DNA from: Stenotrophomonas sp. ASS1
GTDB taxonomy: Bacteria; Pseudomonadota; Gammaproteobacteria; Xanthomonadales; Xanthomonadaceae
Assembly (NCBI RefSeq): GCF_004346925.1
Contig: NZ_CP031167.1
Coordinates: 1,260,001 to 1,324,000 of the forward strand
Reading direction: 5' to 3'
Length of the DNA stretch: 64,000 nucleotides
Shown here piece by piece: positions 33,079-41,805 of this stretch (positions are counted from its first letter, which is position 1; each line of letters opens with the position of its first letter). The position numbers and the translations under genes were made by a program. The notes under the pieces are model-generated. The model was not told the DNA's origin. It ran no database searches and was given only the letters and a program-made list of their open reading frames with translations.

Positions 33079-35172
33079 ATGAACGTCCGCAACCTGGTCC
33101 CGCTGGGCCTGACCATCGCCATCGCTGCCTCGCTGGCGGCCTGTGGCAAGAATGAAACCGCGCCGGCGGCCAGCGCCGACGCCAAGCCGGCCTTCGACCT
33201 GTCGCAGATCAAGACGCCGCTGATCTCGCTCAACAGCGCCGACCTGGATCCGTCCATCTCGGCCTGTACCGACCTCAACGGCTTCGTCAACAGCAAGTGG
33301 CTGAAGGCCAACCCGGTGCCGGGCGACCAGACCACCTGGGGCAGCTTCGAGATCCTGCGCGAGCGCTCGCTGGAAGTGCAGCACGCACTGGTGCAGCAGG
33401 CCGCGGCCAGCCAGGCCAAGGCCGGCTCGGTGGAAGCCAAGATCGGCGACATCTGGAAGACCGGCAACGATGAAGCCAAGATCGAAGCCGCCGGCCTGGC
33501 GCCGCTGCAGCCGCAGCTGGACAAGATCACCGCGCTGAACGATACCGCCGCCATCACCCAGTACCTGCGCGACAGCCAGGCCGAGGGCAAGGGCGTGCTG
33601 TTCTCGCTGTTCGCCAATGCCGACTACAAGGATTCGGCCAACGTCATCGCCTACGTCGGCCAGGGCGGCCTGGGCCTGCCGGAGAAGGGCTACTACTTCG
33701 ATGACGCGCAGGCCAAGATCCGCGACGCCTACGTGGCCTACATCGCGCAGGTGCTGACGCTGTCCGGCGTGGACGCGGCGCAGGCTGCCGAGCAGGCCAA
33801 GGCCGTGATGGCCTTCGAAACCCGTCTGGCCAAGGCCTCGATGTCGCGCATCGAAATGCGTGACCCGGCCAAGCGCTACAACCCGCTCAGCGCGGCTGAC
33901 GCCGACAAGCTGACCCCGAACTTCAGCTGGACCGCGCTGTTCGACACCCTGAAGGTGCCGGCCGCGCAGAAGTTCTCGCTGGCGCAGCCGGGCTTCTTCG
34001 GTGAAATGGACAAGATGCTCGCCGATGTGCCGGCCAGCACCTGGCAGGCCTATCTGCGCTTCCACACCATCGACGACGCCTCGCCGTACCTGAGCAGCCA
34101 GTTCGAGAAGGCCAACTTCGATTTCTATGGCACCACCCTGCGTGGCCAGAAGGAAATGCAGCCGCGCTGGAAGCGCGTGCTGGAGTCGGTCAACGGCGGC
34201 ATGGGTGAAGCCCTGGGCCAGCTGTACGTCGACGCCGTGTTCCCGGCCGAATCCAAGGTGGCCATGCAGCACCTGGTGGAGAACCTCTCGGTGGCGCTGA
34301 AGGCGCGCCTGGAGCAGCTGCCGTGGATGGGCGAAGAGACCAGGAAGAAGGCGCTGGAGAAGTGGGCCAGCTTCACCCCGAAGATCGGCTACCCGGACAA
34401 GTGGCGTGAGTGGACGGGCCTGCAGACCAACGGTGACAGCTACCTGGGCAACATGCAGGCTGCGCGCGCGTTCAACTATCGCTACATGCTGGACAAGATC
34501 GGCAAGCCGGTGGACAAGACCGAGTGGGGCATGACCCCGCAGACCGTCAACGCCTACTACAACGCCACCAAGAACGAGATCGTGTTCCCGGCCGCCATCC
34601 TGCAGGCGCCGTTCTTCGACGCCAAAGCCGATCCGGCGCTGAACTACGGCGGCATCGGTGCCGTCATCGGCCACGAGATGATGCACGGCTACGACGACTC
34701 GGGCAGCCAGTTCGCTGCCAACGGCAACTTCGACAACTGGTGGACCGACGCCGACCGCAAGGCCTTCACCGAACGTACCGACCAGCTGGTCGCGCAGTTC
34801 GATGGCTATGAATCGGTGCCGGGCGTGTTCGTGAAGGGCAAGCTGACCCTGGGTGAGAACATCGGCGACCTGGGCGGCTTGACCGTGGCCTACGACGCGT
34901 TGCAGATGGCGCTGAAGGAAGATCCGAAGGCGAATGTCGAAGTCGATGGTCACAGCCAGGACCAGCGCTTCTTCATGAACTGGGCCACCGTGTGGCGCCG
35001 CAACTTCACCGACGGTGAGCTGCGCGTCCGCCTGAACACCGACCCGCACGCGCCGGCCAACTTCCGTGCCAACGGCGCGCCGTCGAACATGCCGTCGTAT
35101 GCCGCTGCGTTCCAGTGCAAGGCCGGCGACGCGATGGTGCGTGCCGACGACAAGCGCGTGGTGATCTGGTAA
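33079..35172 (+). CDS. M13-family (neprilysin/PepO) metallopeptidase lipoprotein
   Basis: Protein of 697 aa. Lipoprotein signal with lipobox LAAC (cysteine about 22) and an alanine-rich linker. The catalytic zinc site is GAVIGHEMMHGYDD (HExxH near residue 532), the third ligand glutamate is in GENIGDLGGLTVAYD, and NAYYNATKNEIVFPA is the substrate-binding NAYY block. It ends RVVIW, the near-invariant M13 C-terminus. Such enzymes trim peptides in the periplasm. A terminator follows 26 bases after the stop. Confidence 0.93.
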   Translation: MNVRNLVPLGLTIAIAASLAACGKNETAPAASADAKPAFDLSQIKTPLISLNSADLDPSISACTDLNGFVNSKWLKANPVPGDQTTWGSFEILRERSLEVQHALVQQAAASQAKAGSVEAKIGDIWKTGNDEAKIEAAGLAPLQPQLDKITALNDTAAITQYLRDSQAEGKGVLFSLFANADYKDSANVIAYVGQGGLGLPEKGYYFDDAQAKIRDAYVAYIAQVLTLSGVDAAQAAEQAKAVMAFETRLAKASMSRIEMRDPAKRYNPLSAADADKLTPNFSWTALFDTLKVPAAQKFSLAQPGFFGEMDKMLADVPASTWQAYLRFHTIDDASPYLSSQFEKANFDFYGTTLRGQKEMQPRWKRVLESVNGGMGEALGQLYVDAVFPAESKVAMQHLVENLSVALKARLEQLPWMGEETRKKALEKWASFTPKIGYPDKWREWTGLQTNGDSYLGNMQAARAFNYRYMLDKIGKPVDKTEWGMTPQTVNAYYNATKNEIVFPAAILQAPFFDAKADPALNYGGIGAVIGHEMMHGYDDSGSQFAANGNFDNWWTDADRKAFTERTDQLVAQFDGYESVPGVFVKGKLTLGENIGDLGGLTVAYDALQMALKEDPKANVEVDGHSQDQRFFMNWATVWRRNFTDGELRVRLNTDPHAPANFRANGAPSNMPSYAAAFQCKAGDAMVRADDKRVVIW

Positions 35173-35198
35173 TCGATCGCACGTGATGCGTGATGCAG

Positions 35199-35228
35199 AA
35201 GGCCCGGCGAATGCCGGGCCTTTTGTTT
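35199..35228 (+). terminator. Rho-independent terminator after the M13 peptidase gene
   Basis: AAGGCCCGGC-GAAT-GCCGGGCCTT (35199-35222) followed by TTGTTTG. An SMAG-like palindrome without a clean GTAG end follows at 35237-35262. Confidence 0.85.
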
Positions 35229-35264
35229 GTCTGATCGGAGGCGCCGGGCCATGCCCGGCGGATC

Positions 35265-35882
35265 TCAGGCCAGCGCTGGTTCCTGCGCCAGCATGCGATG
35301 GAAGCGCTGCAGCACATAGGGATCGATCAGGCCGCCGGACTGCTCGTCGATGATGCGCAACGCAGTCTCGCGTTCCATCGCTGCGCGGTAGGGGCGCACG
35401 CTGGTCATGGCATCGTAGGCATCCGCAACGGTGACGATGCGTGAGCCCAGCGGAATGCTCTCGCCACGCAGGCCGTCGGGATAGCCGCTGCCATCGAACG
35501 CTTCATGGTGGGCGCGAATCAGCCGCGCGACCGGTGCCGCATCGCTGCGGCCGGTGGCCAGGAAGATGTGTTCGCCGCGCACCGGATGCTCGCGCATGAT
35601 CGCGCGTTCCTCGTCGGTGTGCCGGCGCGGTGTCAGCAGTACATCGTCGGGAATGCCGATCTTGCCGATGTCATGGAAGCGCGCGGCCAGGGCGATCTGC
35701 GAGCAGGCATCGTCATCGAGATCGCAGTGCGTGGCCAGGCGCTGCGCGAGCAGGCCAACGCGGTCGCAATGGTGGCGGGTGTAGGCGTCGCGCATCTGCA
35801 GCGACATCGAGAGGGCATCGATCAGGCAGGCCTGTGCGTGCAGCAGGTCGGGGGCGGGTACGGCGTCAGGAAACATGGTCAT
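35265..35882 (-). CDS. HD-GYP domain phosphodiesterase
   Basis: Stand-alone HD-GYP domain of 205 aa. Metal ligands: TRHHCDRVG, ARFHDIGKIGIPDDVL (HD), EHPVRGEHI, IRAHHEAFDGSGYPDGL (HH and the GYP signature) and VADAYDAMTS. The family degrades cyclic di-GMP to GMP. No receiver or sensor domain is attached, so it may be regulated by a partner. A strong hairpin lies immediately before its ribosome-binding site, 46 bases after the mfd stop. Confidence 0.88.
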   Translation of the reverse strand: MTMFPDAVPAPDLLHAQACLIDALSMSLQMRDAYTRHHCDRVGLLAQRLATHCDLDDDACSQIALAARFHDIGKIGIPDDVLLTPRRHTDEERAIMREHPVRGEHIFLATGRSDAAPVARLIRAHHEAFDGSGYPDGLRGESIPLGSRIVTVADAYDAMTSVRPYRAAMERETALRIIDEQSGGLIDPYVLQRFHRMLAQEPALA

Positions 35883-35928
35883 CCGCCCGCACCGGGTGGG
35901 GACCGGTGCGGGGTGTTCGGGGGGGCGA

Positions 35929-38900
35929 TCAACCCGGGGCGAGGGTGGTCAGAAGGGCGCGGGCCGCATTGAAGCGGTCTTCCGGCAACGGCAGCGGGTG
36001 CTTGATGCGCAGCTTGTCAGGCCCTTCCATGGCGTAGAGATTGGGTTGTTTCTGGATCAGCTGGATCACCGCCATCGGGTCGATGTTCGGCTTGGACTCG
36101 AACACGATGCGGCCACCGTTCTCGCCCAGGTCCAGCTTGCGGATGCCGAGGGTGTTGGCCTTCAGCTTCAGCTCGGCGATGGCGAACAGGTGCTTGGCCG
36201 CATCCGGCAGCAGGCCGAAGCGGTCGATCATCTCCACCTGCAGTTCGCGCAGCGCATCACTGTCGCGCGCGCTGGAAATGCGCTTGTACAGGGTCAGGCG
36301 GGTGTGCACGTCCGGCAGGTAGTCTTCTGGAATCAGCGCCGGCACATGCAGCTCGACCTCGGCACCACGCACTTCTTCGCCGGCATCCAGGTCGGGCAGC
36401 GTGCCCTGCTTGATGCTGCGCACCGCGCGCTCCAGCAGCTCGGTGTACAGGCTGAAGCCAACCTCGGCCATCTGCCCGCTCTGGTCCTCGCCGAGCAGTT
36501 CACCAGCACCGCGGATCTCCAGGTCGTGCGTGGCCAGGGTGAAGCCGGCGCCGAGTTCGTCCATCGAGGCGATCGCTTCCAGGCGCTTCTCCGCATCCGG
36601 GGTGATCGAACGACGATCAGGTGCCACCAGGTAGGCGTAGGCGCGGTGGTGCGAACGACCGACACGGCCGCGCAGCTGGTGCAGCTGGGCCAGGCCGAAG
36701 CGGTCGGCGCGGTTGATGATGATGGTGTTGGCGTTGGGGATGTCGATGCCCGACTCGATGATCGTGGTCGACAGCAGCACGTTGAAGCGCTGCTTCTGGA
36801 AATCCAGCATCACCTTTTCCAGCTCGCGCTCGGGCATCTGCCCGTGGGCGATGCCGATGCGCGCCTCGGGCACCAGCTCGGACAGCTCGCGCTGCATGCG
36901 GCCGATGCTTTCCACGTCGTTGTGCAGGAAGTACAGCTGGCCGCCGCGTGCCAGCTCGCGCTGGAAGGCTTCGCGCAGCAGCGCGTTGTCCCACTGGGTG
37001 ATGAAGGTCTGCACCGCCAGCCGGTTCGGCGGCGGCGTGGCGATGATCGACAGGTCGCGCAGGCCGGCCATGGCCATGTTCAGCGTGCGCGGGATCGGCG
37101 TGGCGGTCAGGGTCAGCAGGTGCACGTTGGCGCGCAGCGCCTTCAGCGCTTCCTTCTGGCGCACGCCGAAGCGCTGTTCCTCGTCGACGATGACCATGCC
37201 CAGGTCCTTGAACTTCACGTCCGGCTGCAGCAGGCGATGGGTACCGACGATGACGTCGATGGTGCCGGCGGCGACCTTCTCCAGCTCGGCCTTGATTTCC
37301 TTGGTGGTCTTGAAGCGCGACAGCACCTCGACCTTCAGCGGGTAATCGGCGAAACGGTCGCGGAAGTTGCGGTAGTGCTGTTCGGCCAGCAGCGTGGTCG
37401 GCACCAGCACGGCCACCTGCTTGCCGGCACTGGCGGCGGCGAACGCGGCACGCACCGCCACCTCGGTCTTGCCGAAGCCGACGTCGCCGCAGACCACGCG
37501 GTCCATTGGCTGGCTGCTGGCCAGGTCGCGCAGGGTGGCGTCGATCGCGGCCAGCTGGTCCGGCGTTTCCTCGAACGGGAAACCGGCCGCGAACGGCTCG
37601 TACATCGCGCGGTCTACCTGCAGCGCCAGGCCAGCACGGGCCTGGCGGCGGGCCTGGATCTCCAGCAGCTCTGCAGCCACGTCGCGCACCTTCTCGGCGG
37701 CCTTGCGCTTGGCCTTGCTCCACTGTTCGCCGCCCAGCGAATGCAGCGGCGCGGTTTCCGCCGAAGCACCGGAGTAGCGGCTGATCAGGTGCAGCTGGGC
37801 GACCGGCACATACAGGCGGTCACCCTTGGCATATTCGATTTCCAGGAACTCGCCGGGCATGCCGCCGACGTCCATCGCAATCAGGCCGCGGTAGCGGCCG
37901 ACGCCATGGTCCTCGTGCACGATCGGCGCACCCTCGGTCAGTTCGCCGAGGTCGCGGATGATCGCTTCCGGCTCGCGGCCGGCACGGCGCGTGCGGCGGG
38001 TGCTGCCGGCGCGCTCGGGGAACAGCTGGCGCTCGGTCAGCACCGCGATGCGCGGATCGTCCAGTGCGAAGCCATCCTCCAGCGGCGCCACCGCGATCGC
38101 GAAGCGCGCATCGTCGGCGAGGAAGCTGGGCAGGTCGGCCACCACCGGCGGCTTCAGCTCGGCGGCCTGCAGCACTTCCAGCAGGGCCTCGCGACGCCCG
38201 GGCGAATCGGCGGCGATCAGCACCCGGCCCGGATAATGGCCGAGGAAGGATTTCAGCGCGTCGCCAGCGGGGGCCTCGCGCGCGGCCACCGGCAGCGGCG
38301 GCAGCGGCTGGTCGCCTAACGCATGGGCATCGGCGATGCGCGCGTGGTCAGCCGACCACACTTCGATGCGCGGGGCATCGTTCAGGCGCTCGCGCAGCAG
38401 TTCCGGCGACAGGTACAGCGCCGACGGCGGCAGCAGCGGCCGTTCGACGTCGTGGCGGCGCTGCTCGTATCGCTCGCCGGTCTGCGCCCAGAACGCCTCG
38501 GCGGCTTCGCCGGCACCGGCGCAGACCACCGGCAGGCTGCCTTCGGGCAGATAGTCGAACAGGGTGGCGGTGCGTTCGAAGAACAGCGGCAGGTAATACT
38601 CGACGCCGGCCGGGGCCAGCCCGGATTTCAGGTCCTGGTACAGCGAACTGCGCCGGGTATCGACATCGAAGCGTTCGCGCAGCGTGGCCAGCACGCGGGC
38701 GATGCTGGCTTCGTCCATCGGCACTTCGCGGCCCGGCAGCATGTGCACCGCCTCGACCTTGTCCAGCGAGCGCTGGCTTTCCGGATCGAAGGCACGGATC
38801 GAGTCGATGTCCTCGTCCAGCAGCTCCACCCGCAGCGGCTCCTCGGCACCCATCGGGTACACGTCGAGCAGGCCGCCGCGCACCGCGAAGTCGCCCGGGT

Positions 38901-39393
38901 CCATCACCTGCGGCACGTTGCGGTAGCCGGCGCTTTCCAGGCGGCGCTTCTCGGTTTCCAGGTCCAGGCGCTGGCCGACCTTCAGGTCGAAGCTGCCACC
39001 GATCACATAGCTGCGCGGGGCCAGTTGCTGCAGCAGGGTCTGCACCGGCACGATCACCAGGCCGCGCTTCAGCGCGGGCAGGCGATGCAGGGCGGACAGG
39101 CGCTGCGAAATGATGTCCGGATGCGGGCTGAAGCGGTCGTAGGGCAGGGTTTCCCAGTCCGGGAAGGCAACCACTGGCAGGGCAGGGTCGCCGCCGAGCA
39201 GGGTGTGCAGGTCGGCTTCGAGCTGGTTGGCACCGTGGTTGTCACGGGCGATCACCAGCAGCGGGGCGTCGTGCGCACGCGCGGCCTGGGCCAGGTACCA
39301 GGCCAGGGCGGTCGGCGATGCGGGGGCGCGCCACCAGGCGCGGAGCTGGCCGGCGCGCGGCAGCGGCGGGGCGGGGTATGAGGTACGCGACAT
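35929..39393 (-). CDS. mfd: Transcription-repair coupling factor Mfd
   Basis: Protein of 1154 aa, full length. N-terminal UvrB-homology module (about 1-330), RNA-polymerase-interaction domain (ERLYVPVAQLHLISRYSG region, about 480-560), RecG-like translocase with Walker A GDVGFGKTEVAVRAA, DEEQ box VIVDEEQRFGV, TATPIPRTLNMA motif III, the motif VI block QLRGRVGRSHHRAY, and a C-terminal regulatory domain. It removes RNA polymerase stalled at lesions and recruits UvrA. Minus-strand, followed by the HD-GYP gene. Confidence 0.97.
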   Translation of the reverse strand: MSRTSYPAPPLPRAGQLRAWWRAPASPTALAWYLAQAARAHDAPLLVIARDNHGANQLEADLHTLLGGDPALPVVAFPDWETLPYDRFSPHPDIISQRLSALHRLPALKRGLVIVPVQTLLQQLAPRSYVIGGSFDLKVGQRLDLETEKRRLESAGYRNVPQVMDPGDFAVRGGLLDVYPMGAEEPLRVELLDEDIDSIRAFDPESQRSLDKVEAVHMLPGREVPMDEASIARVLATLRERFDVDTRRSSLYQDLKSGLAPAGVEYYLPLFFERTATLFDYLPEGSLPVVCAGAGEAAEAFWAQTGERYEQRRHDVERPLLPPSALYLSPELLRERLNDAPRIEVWSADHARIADAHALGDQPLPPLPVAAREAPAGDALKSFLGHYPGRVLIAADSPGRREALLEVLQAAELKPPVVADLPSFLADDARFAIAVAPLEDGFALDDPRIAVLTERQLFPERAGSTRRTRRAGREPEAIIRDLGELTEGAPIVHEDHGVGRYRGLIAMDVGGMPGEFLEIEYAKGDRLYVPVAQLHLISRYSGASAETAPLHSLGGEQWSKAKRKAAEKVRDVAAELLEIQARRQARAGLALQVDRAMYEPFAAGFPFEETPDQLAAIDATLRDLASSQPMDRVVCGDVGFGKTEVAVRAAFAAASAGKQVAVLVPTTLLAEQHYRNFRDRFADYPLKVEVLSRFKTTKEIKAELEKVAAGTIDVIVGTHRLLQPDVKFKDLGMVIVDEEQRFGVRQKEALKALRANVHLLTLTATPIPRTLNMAMAGLRDLSIIATPPPNRLAVQTFITQWDNALLREAFQRELARGGQLYFLHNDVESIGRMQRELSELVPEARIGIAHGQMPERELEKVMLDFQKQRFNVLLSTTIIESGIDIPNANTIIINRADRFGLAQLHQLRGRVGRSHHRAYAYLVAPDRRSITPDAEKRLEAIASMDELGAGFTLATHDLEIRGAGELLGEDQSGQMAEVGFSLYTELLERAVRSIKQGTLPDLDAGEEVRGAEVELHVPALIPEDYLPDVHTRLTLYKRISSARDSDALRELQVEMIDRFGLLPDAAKHLFAIAELKLKANTLGIRKLDLGENGGRIVFESKPNIDPMAVIQLIQKQPNLYAMEGPDKLRIKHPLPLPEDRFNAARALLTTLAPG

Positions 39394-39434
39394 GGACCCC
39401 GGATTTTAGCAGAAGCCCGATCGAAGCCCGGCGA

Positions 39435-39537
39435 GTCGTGCCGGCCGTTGGCCGGCCGCCTCATGTGCCGTTGGGGTATCGGAATGCCGGCCAGCGGCCG
39501 GCACTACCGGGAGGCGTCGCCGGGCCGAGCCCGGCGC
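39435..39537. repeat. SMAG palindromes upstream of mfd
   Basis: Three copies: GTCGTGCCGGCCGTTGGCCG... (39435-39457, GTCG variant), an inverted full copy ending CACTAC (39484-39507) and a GCC-GGGC type palindrome (39512-39537). They occupy the 150-base gap between the GNAT gene and mfd, both on the minus strand. Confidence 0.8.
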
Positions 39538-39542
39538 ATCCG

Positions 39543-40088
39543 TCAGTTGTCCAGCTCCAGCACCATCCGCACCAGGCCTTCGGCACCGGTCGGGTGCGGC
39601 ACCGGCTTGAAGCCCAGCGAGGCGGCCAGCTGCTTCATCGGCTCGTTCTCGGCGGCAACGTCGCCGTACAGGCGGTCCAGGTACTTGCCGCGGCCCCACT
39701 TCACCAGCTTGCGCATCAGCTGCCGGCCCAGGCCCTGGCCAATGAGGAAGCGGCTGATCAGGATCGCGTACTCGGCTTCACGGGTACCGGGGATGATCGA
39801 GGCCCGGGCGACCGCGCCGACCACCGCTTCGCCAGCGGGCAGGGATTCGGCAGCGACCAGGGTGATCTCGGTCTTGGGATTCGGGTGGGTCAGGCGCTGG
39901 GTGGTTTCCGGCGACAGCTCGGTCACCGCCTGCAGGAAACGATCACGGATTTCTTCCGGCCCGAACAGGCTGAACGCCGCTTGCAGCGGTGCGCCATCTT
40001 CCGGGCGGATGGGGCGGATCAGCAGCTCGTGGCCGCTGGGAGCCTTGAAGATCTCATGCCAGGGCGGCATGCGGTTGCGAGTGGCCAT
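39543..40088 (-). CDS. GNAT-family N-acetyltransferase
   Basis: Protein of 181 aa with a single GNAT domain. LIRPIRPEDGAPLQAAFSLF begins the fold as in the acetyltransferase domain of Pat/YfiQ-type lysine acetylases, and the acetyl-CoA pyrophosphate loop is FLIGQGLGRQLMRKLV (Q/RxxGxG/A). LYGDVAAENEPMKQLAASLG is the motif B region. Probably protein-lysine or small-molecule acetylation; substrate unknown. Confidence 0.83.
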   Translation of the reverse strand: MATRNRMPPWHEIFKAPSGHELLIRPIRPEDGAPLQAAFSLFGPEEIRDRFLQAVTELSPETTQRLTHPNPKTEITLVAAESLPAGEAVVGAVARASIIPGTREAEYAILISRFLIGQGLGRQLMRKLVKWGRGKYLDRLYGDVAAENEPMKQLAASLGFKPVPHPTGAEGLVRMVLELDN

Positions 40089-40183
40089 ACCGGGTGATTC
40101 CTTGGTGGTCCATCGATTGTGGCATCACCGGGGCTGCATTCCGTGAACGAAAGGCTCACGGCGGTACAGCCTCGTGAAGGCCG

Positions 40184-41041
40184 TTATTCGGGTGCTTTGA
40201 GCCAATCCAGGCGGGTGCTGGCCCCGGGTTCACCCAGGTGCTGGCGCAGCGCCGGCAGGGCCGGGCCGACCACCCGGTCGAACTGCCAGGGCGGGTTGAG
40301 CAGCAGCATGCCGCTGCCGTTGAGGCGCAGCGGTGAGTCGTCCGGGCGCACCAGGAACTCGATCGTCATCGCCGATTTCACCGGCAGGGCGGTGGCCTTG
40401 CGCAGGAAGTGCAGGATGGTGCGGCGCTGCTTGATCGGGAACCAGACGGCACACGTGGCCTGCGGCCAGCGCGCCAGGGTTTCGGCCAGGGCGGCCAGAA
40501 CGGCCTGGTATTCGGCGTCCTGGGCCTCGTAGGGCGGGTCGATCAGGACCAGGCCACGGCCGATCTTGCTGCCGTTGAACTTCGGCGGCAGCAGCGAACG
40601 CAGCAGCGCATAGCCATCGCCCGCCCGCACGTCGACGCGGCTGTCATGGGCGAACAGGGCCTTCAGCGTGGCCGTTTCGGCTTCCTGCAGCTCACAGACC
40701 GCCATGCGGTCCTGCGCGCGCATCGCTTGCGCGCTCAGCAGCGGCGATCCCGGGTAGTTGGTCAGGGCGCCCACCGGATTATCGGCCTGCACCGCCTTCA
40801 GATAGCGCTCGACCACCTCGGGCAGCTTGGGCTGGGCCATCAGCCGCATGATCCCGGATTCAGCCTCGAGGGTCTTGCGGCTCTCTTCGCTGGCCAGCAG
40901 GTAGCGGCCGGCGCCGCCGTGGGTGTCGAGCACGAAGAACGGGCTGTCCTTGCGCTTGAAGCTGTCGATCAGGGCCAGCTGCACGATGTGCTTGAGCACA
41001 TCGGCGTGGTTGCCGGCATGGAAGGCGTGGCGATAGTTCAT
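40184..41041 (-). CDS. rlmJ: 23S rRNA (adenine2030-N6)-methyltransferase
   Basis: Enzyme of 285 aa. N-terminus MNYRHAFHAGNHADVLKHIV is the RlmJ signature, followed by FVLDTHGGAGRY (SAM-binding) and the N6-adenine catalytic motif LIDPPYEAQ. Length matches RlmJ (about 280). Divergent from creB with 47 bases between starts. Confidence 0.95.
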   Translation of the reverse strand: MNYRHAFHAGNHADVLKHIVQLALIDSFKRKDSPFFVLDTHGGAGRYLLASEESRKTLEAESGIMRLMAQPKLPEVVERYLKAVQADNPVGALTNYPGSPLLSAQAMRAQDRMAVCELQEAETATLKALFAHDSRVDVRAGDGYALLRSLLPPKFNGSKIGRGLVLIDPPYEAQDAEYQAVLAALAETLARWPQATCAVWFPIKQRRTILHFLRKATALPVKSAMTIEFLVRPDDSPLRLNGSGMLLLNPPWQFDRVVGPALPALRQHLGEPGASTRLDWLKAPE

Positions 41042-41088
41042 GGGCGGCAGTGTACGGGGCGGCGGCCGCAGCGGCTATGCTGCGCGCC

Positions 41089-41802
41089 ATGACAGCTCCC
41101 GTTGCCCATGTCCTGGTGGTCGAGGACGAAGCCGCCATCGCCGAAACCGTGCTCTATGCGCTGCGCAGCGAGGGCTATGCCGCCAGTCACTGCCTGTTGG
41201 GCGGTGAGGCCCTGCAGCGGCTGCAGGACGGCGATATCGACGTGGTGGTGCTGGACGTGGGCCTGCCGGACCTGGGCGGTTTCGAGGTCTGCCGGCGGCT
41301 GCGTGCGCAGGCCGGGCCGGCGGCGCAGCTGCCGGTGATCTTCCTGACCGCGCGCAACGACGAAGTGGACCGCGTGCTCGGCCTGGAGCTGGGCGCCGAC
41401 GACTACATGACCAAGCCGTTCTCGCCGCGCGAGCTGGTGGCGCGGGTGCGTGCACGCCTGCGCCGTGCGGCGCCGGTCGTCGCAGCGCCCAGCGCCGATG
41501 CGGGCTGGCAGGAGCATGGCGCGTTCGCCATCGACCGCGAGGGCCGGCGCATCCGCTTCCGCGGACAGTCGCTGGACCTGACCCGCTACGAGTACGCACT
41601 GCTGGAAGCATTGCTGCAGCGCCCGGGTGCCATCCTCAGCCGTGCCCAGCTGATGGACCGGGGCTGGGACAGCAGTGCCGACAGTGCCGACCGCACCGTC
41701 GACACCCATGTAAAGACGTTGCGCGCCAAGCTGCGCGCGGCCGGTGCCAGCGACGACCCGATCCGCACCCACCGTGGCCTCGGCTACGCGCTGGAGGTCT
41801 AG
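41089..41802 (+). CDS. creB: Response regulator CreB
   Basis: OmpR-family regulator of 237 aa: receiver with VVLDVGLPDLGGFEVCRRLR (phosphoacceptor aspartate) and DDYMTKPFSPREL, then a winged-helix domain with LTRYEYALLEALLQRPG and IRTHRGLGYALEV. Start at MTAPVAHVLVVEDE. Three bases separate it from creC. In S. maltophilia and relatives CreBC drives creD and is linked to beta-lactam and envelope stress. Confidence 0.92.
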   Translation: MTAPVAHVLVVEDEAAIAETVLYALRSEGYAASHCLLGGEALQRLQDGDIDVVVLDVGLPDLGGFEVCRRLRAQAGPAAQLPVIFLTARNDEVDRVLGLELGADDYMTKPFSPRELVARVRARLRRAAPVVAAPSADAGWQEHGAFAIDREGRRIRFRGQSLDLTRYEYALLEALLQRPGAILSRAQLMDRGWDSSADSADRTVDTHVKTLRAKLRAAGASDDPIRTHRGLGYALEV

Positions 41803-41805
41803 CCG

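Noticed and set aside
32701-35049. 782-codon minus-strand frame opposite the M13 peptidase gene
   Set aside because: Shadow of a gene with intact HExxH and lipobox; no start signal or domain.
35875-38319. 814-codon plus-strand frame opposite mfd
   Set aside because: Antisense shadow of an unmistakable mfd.
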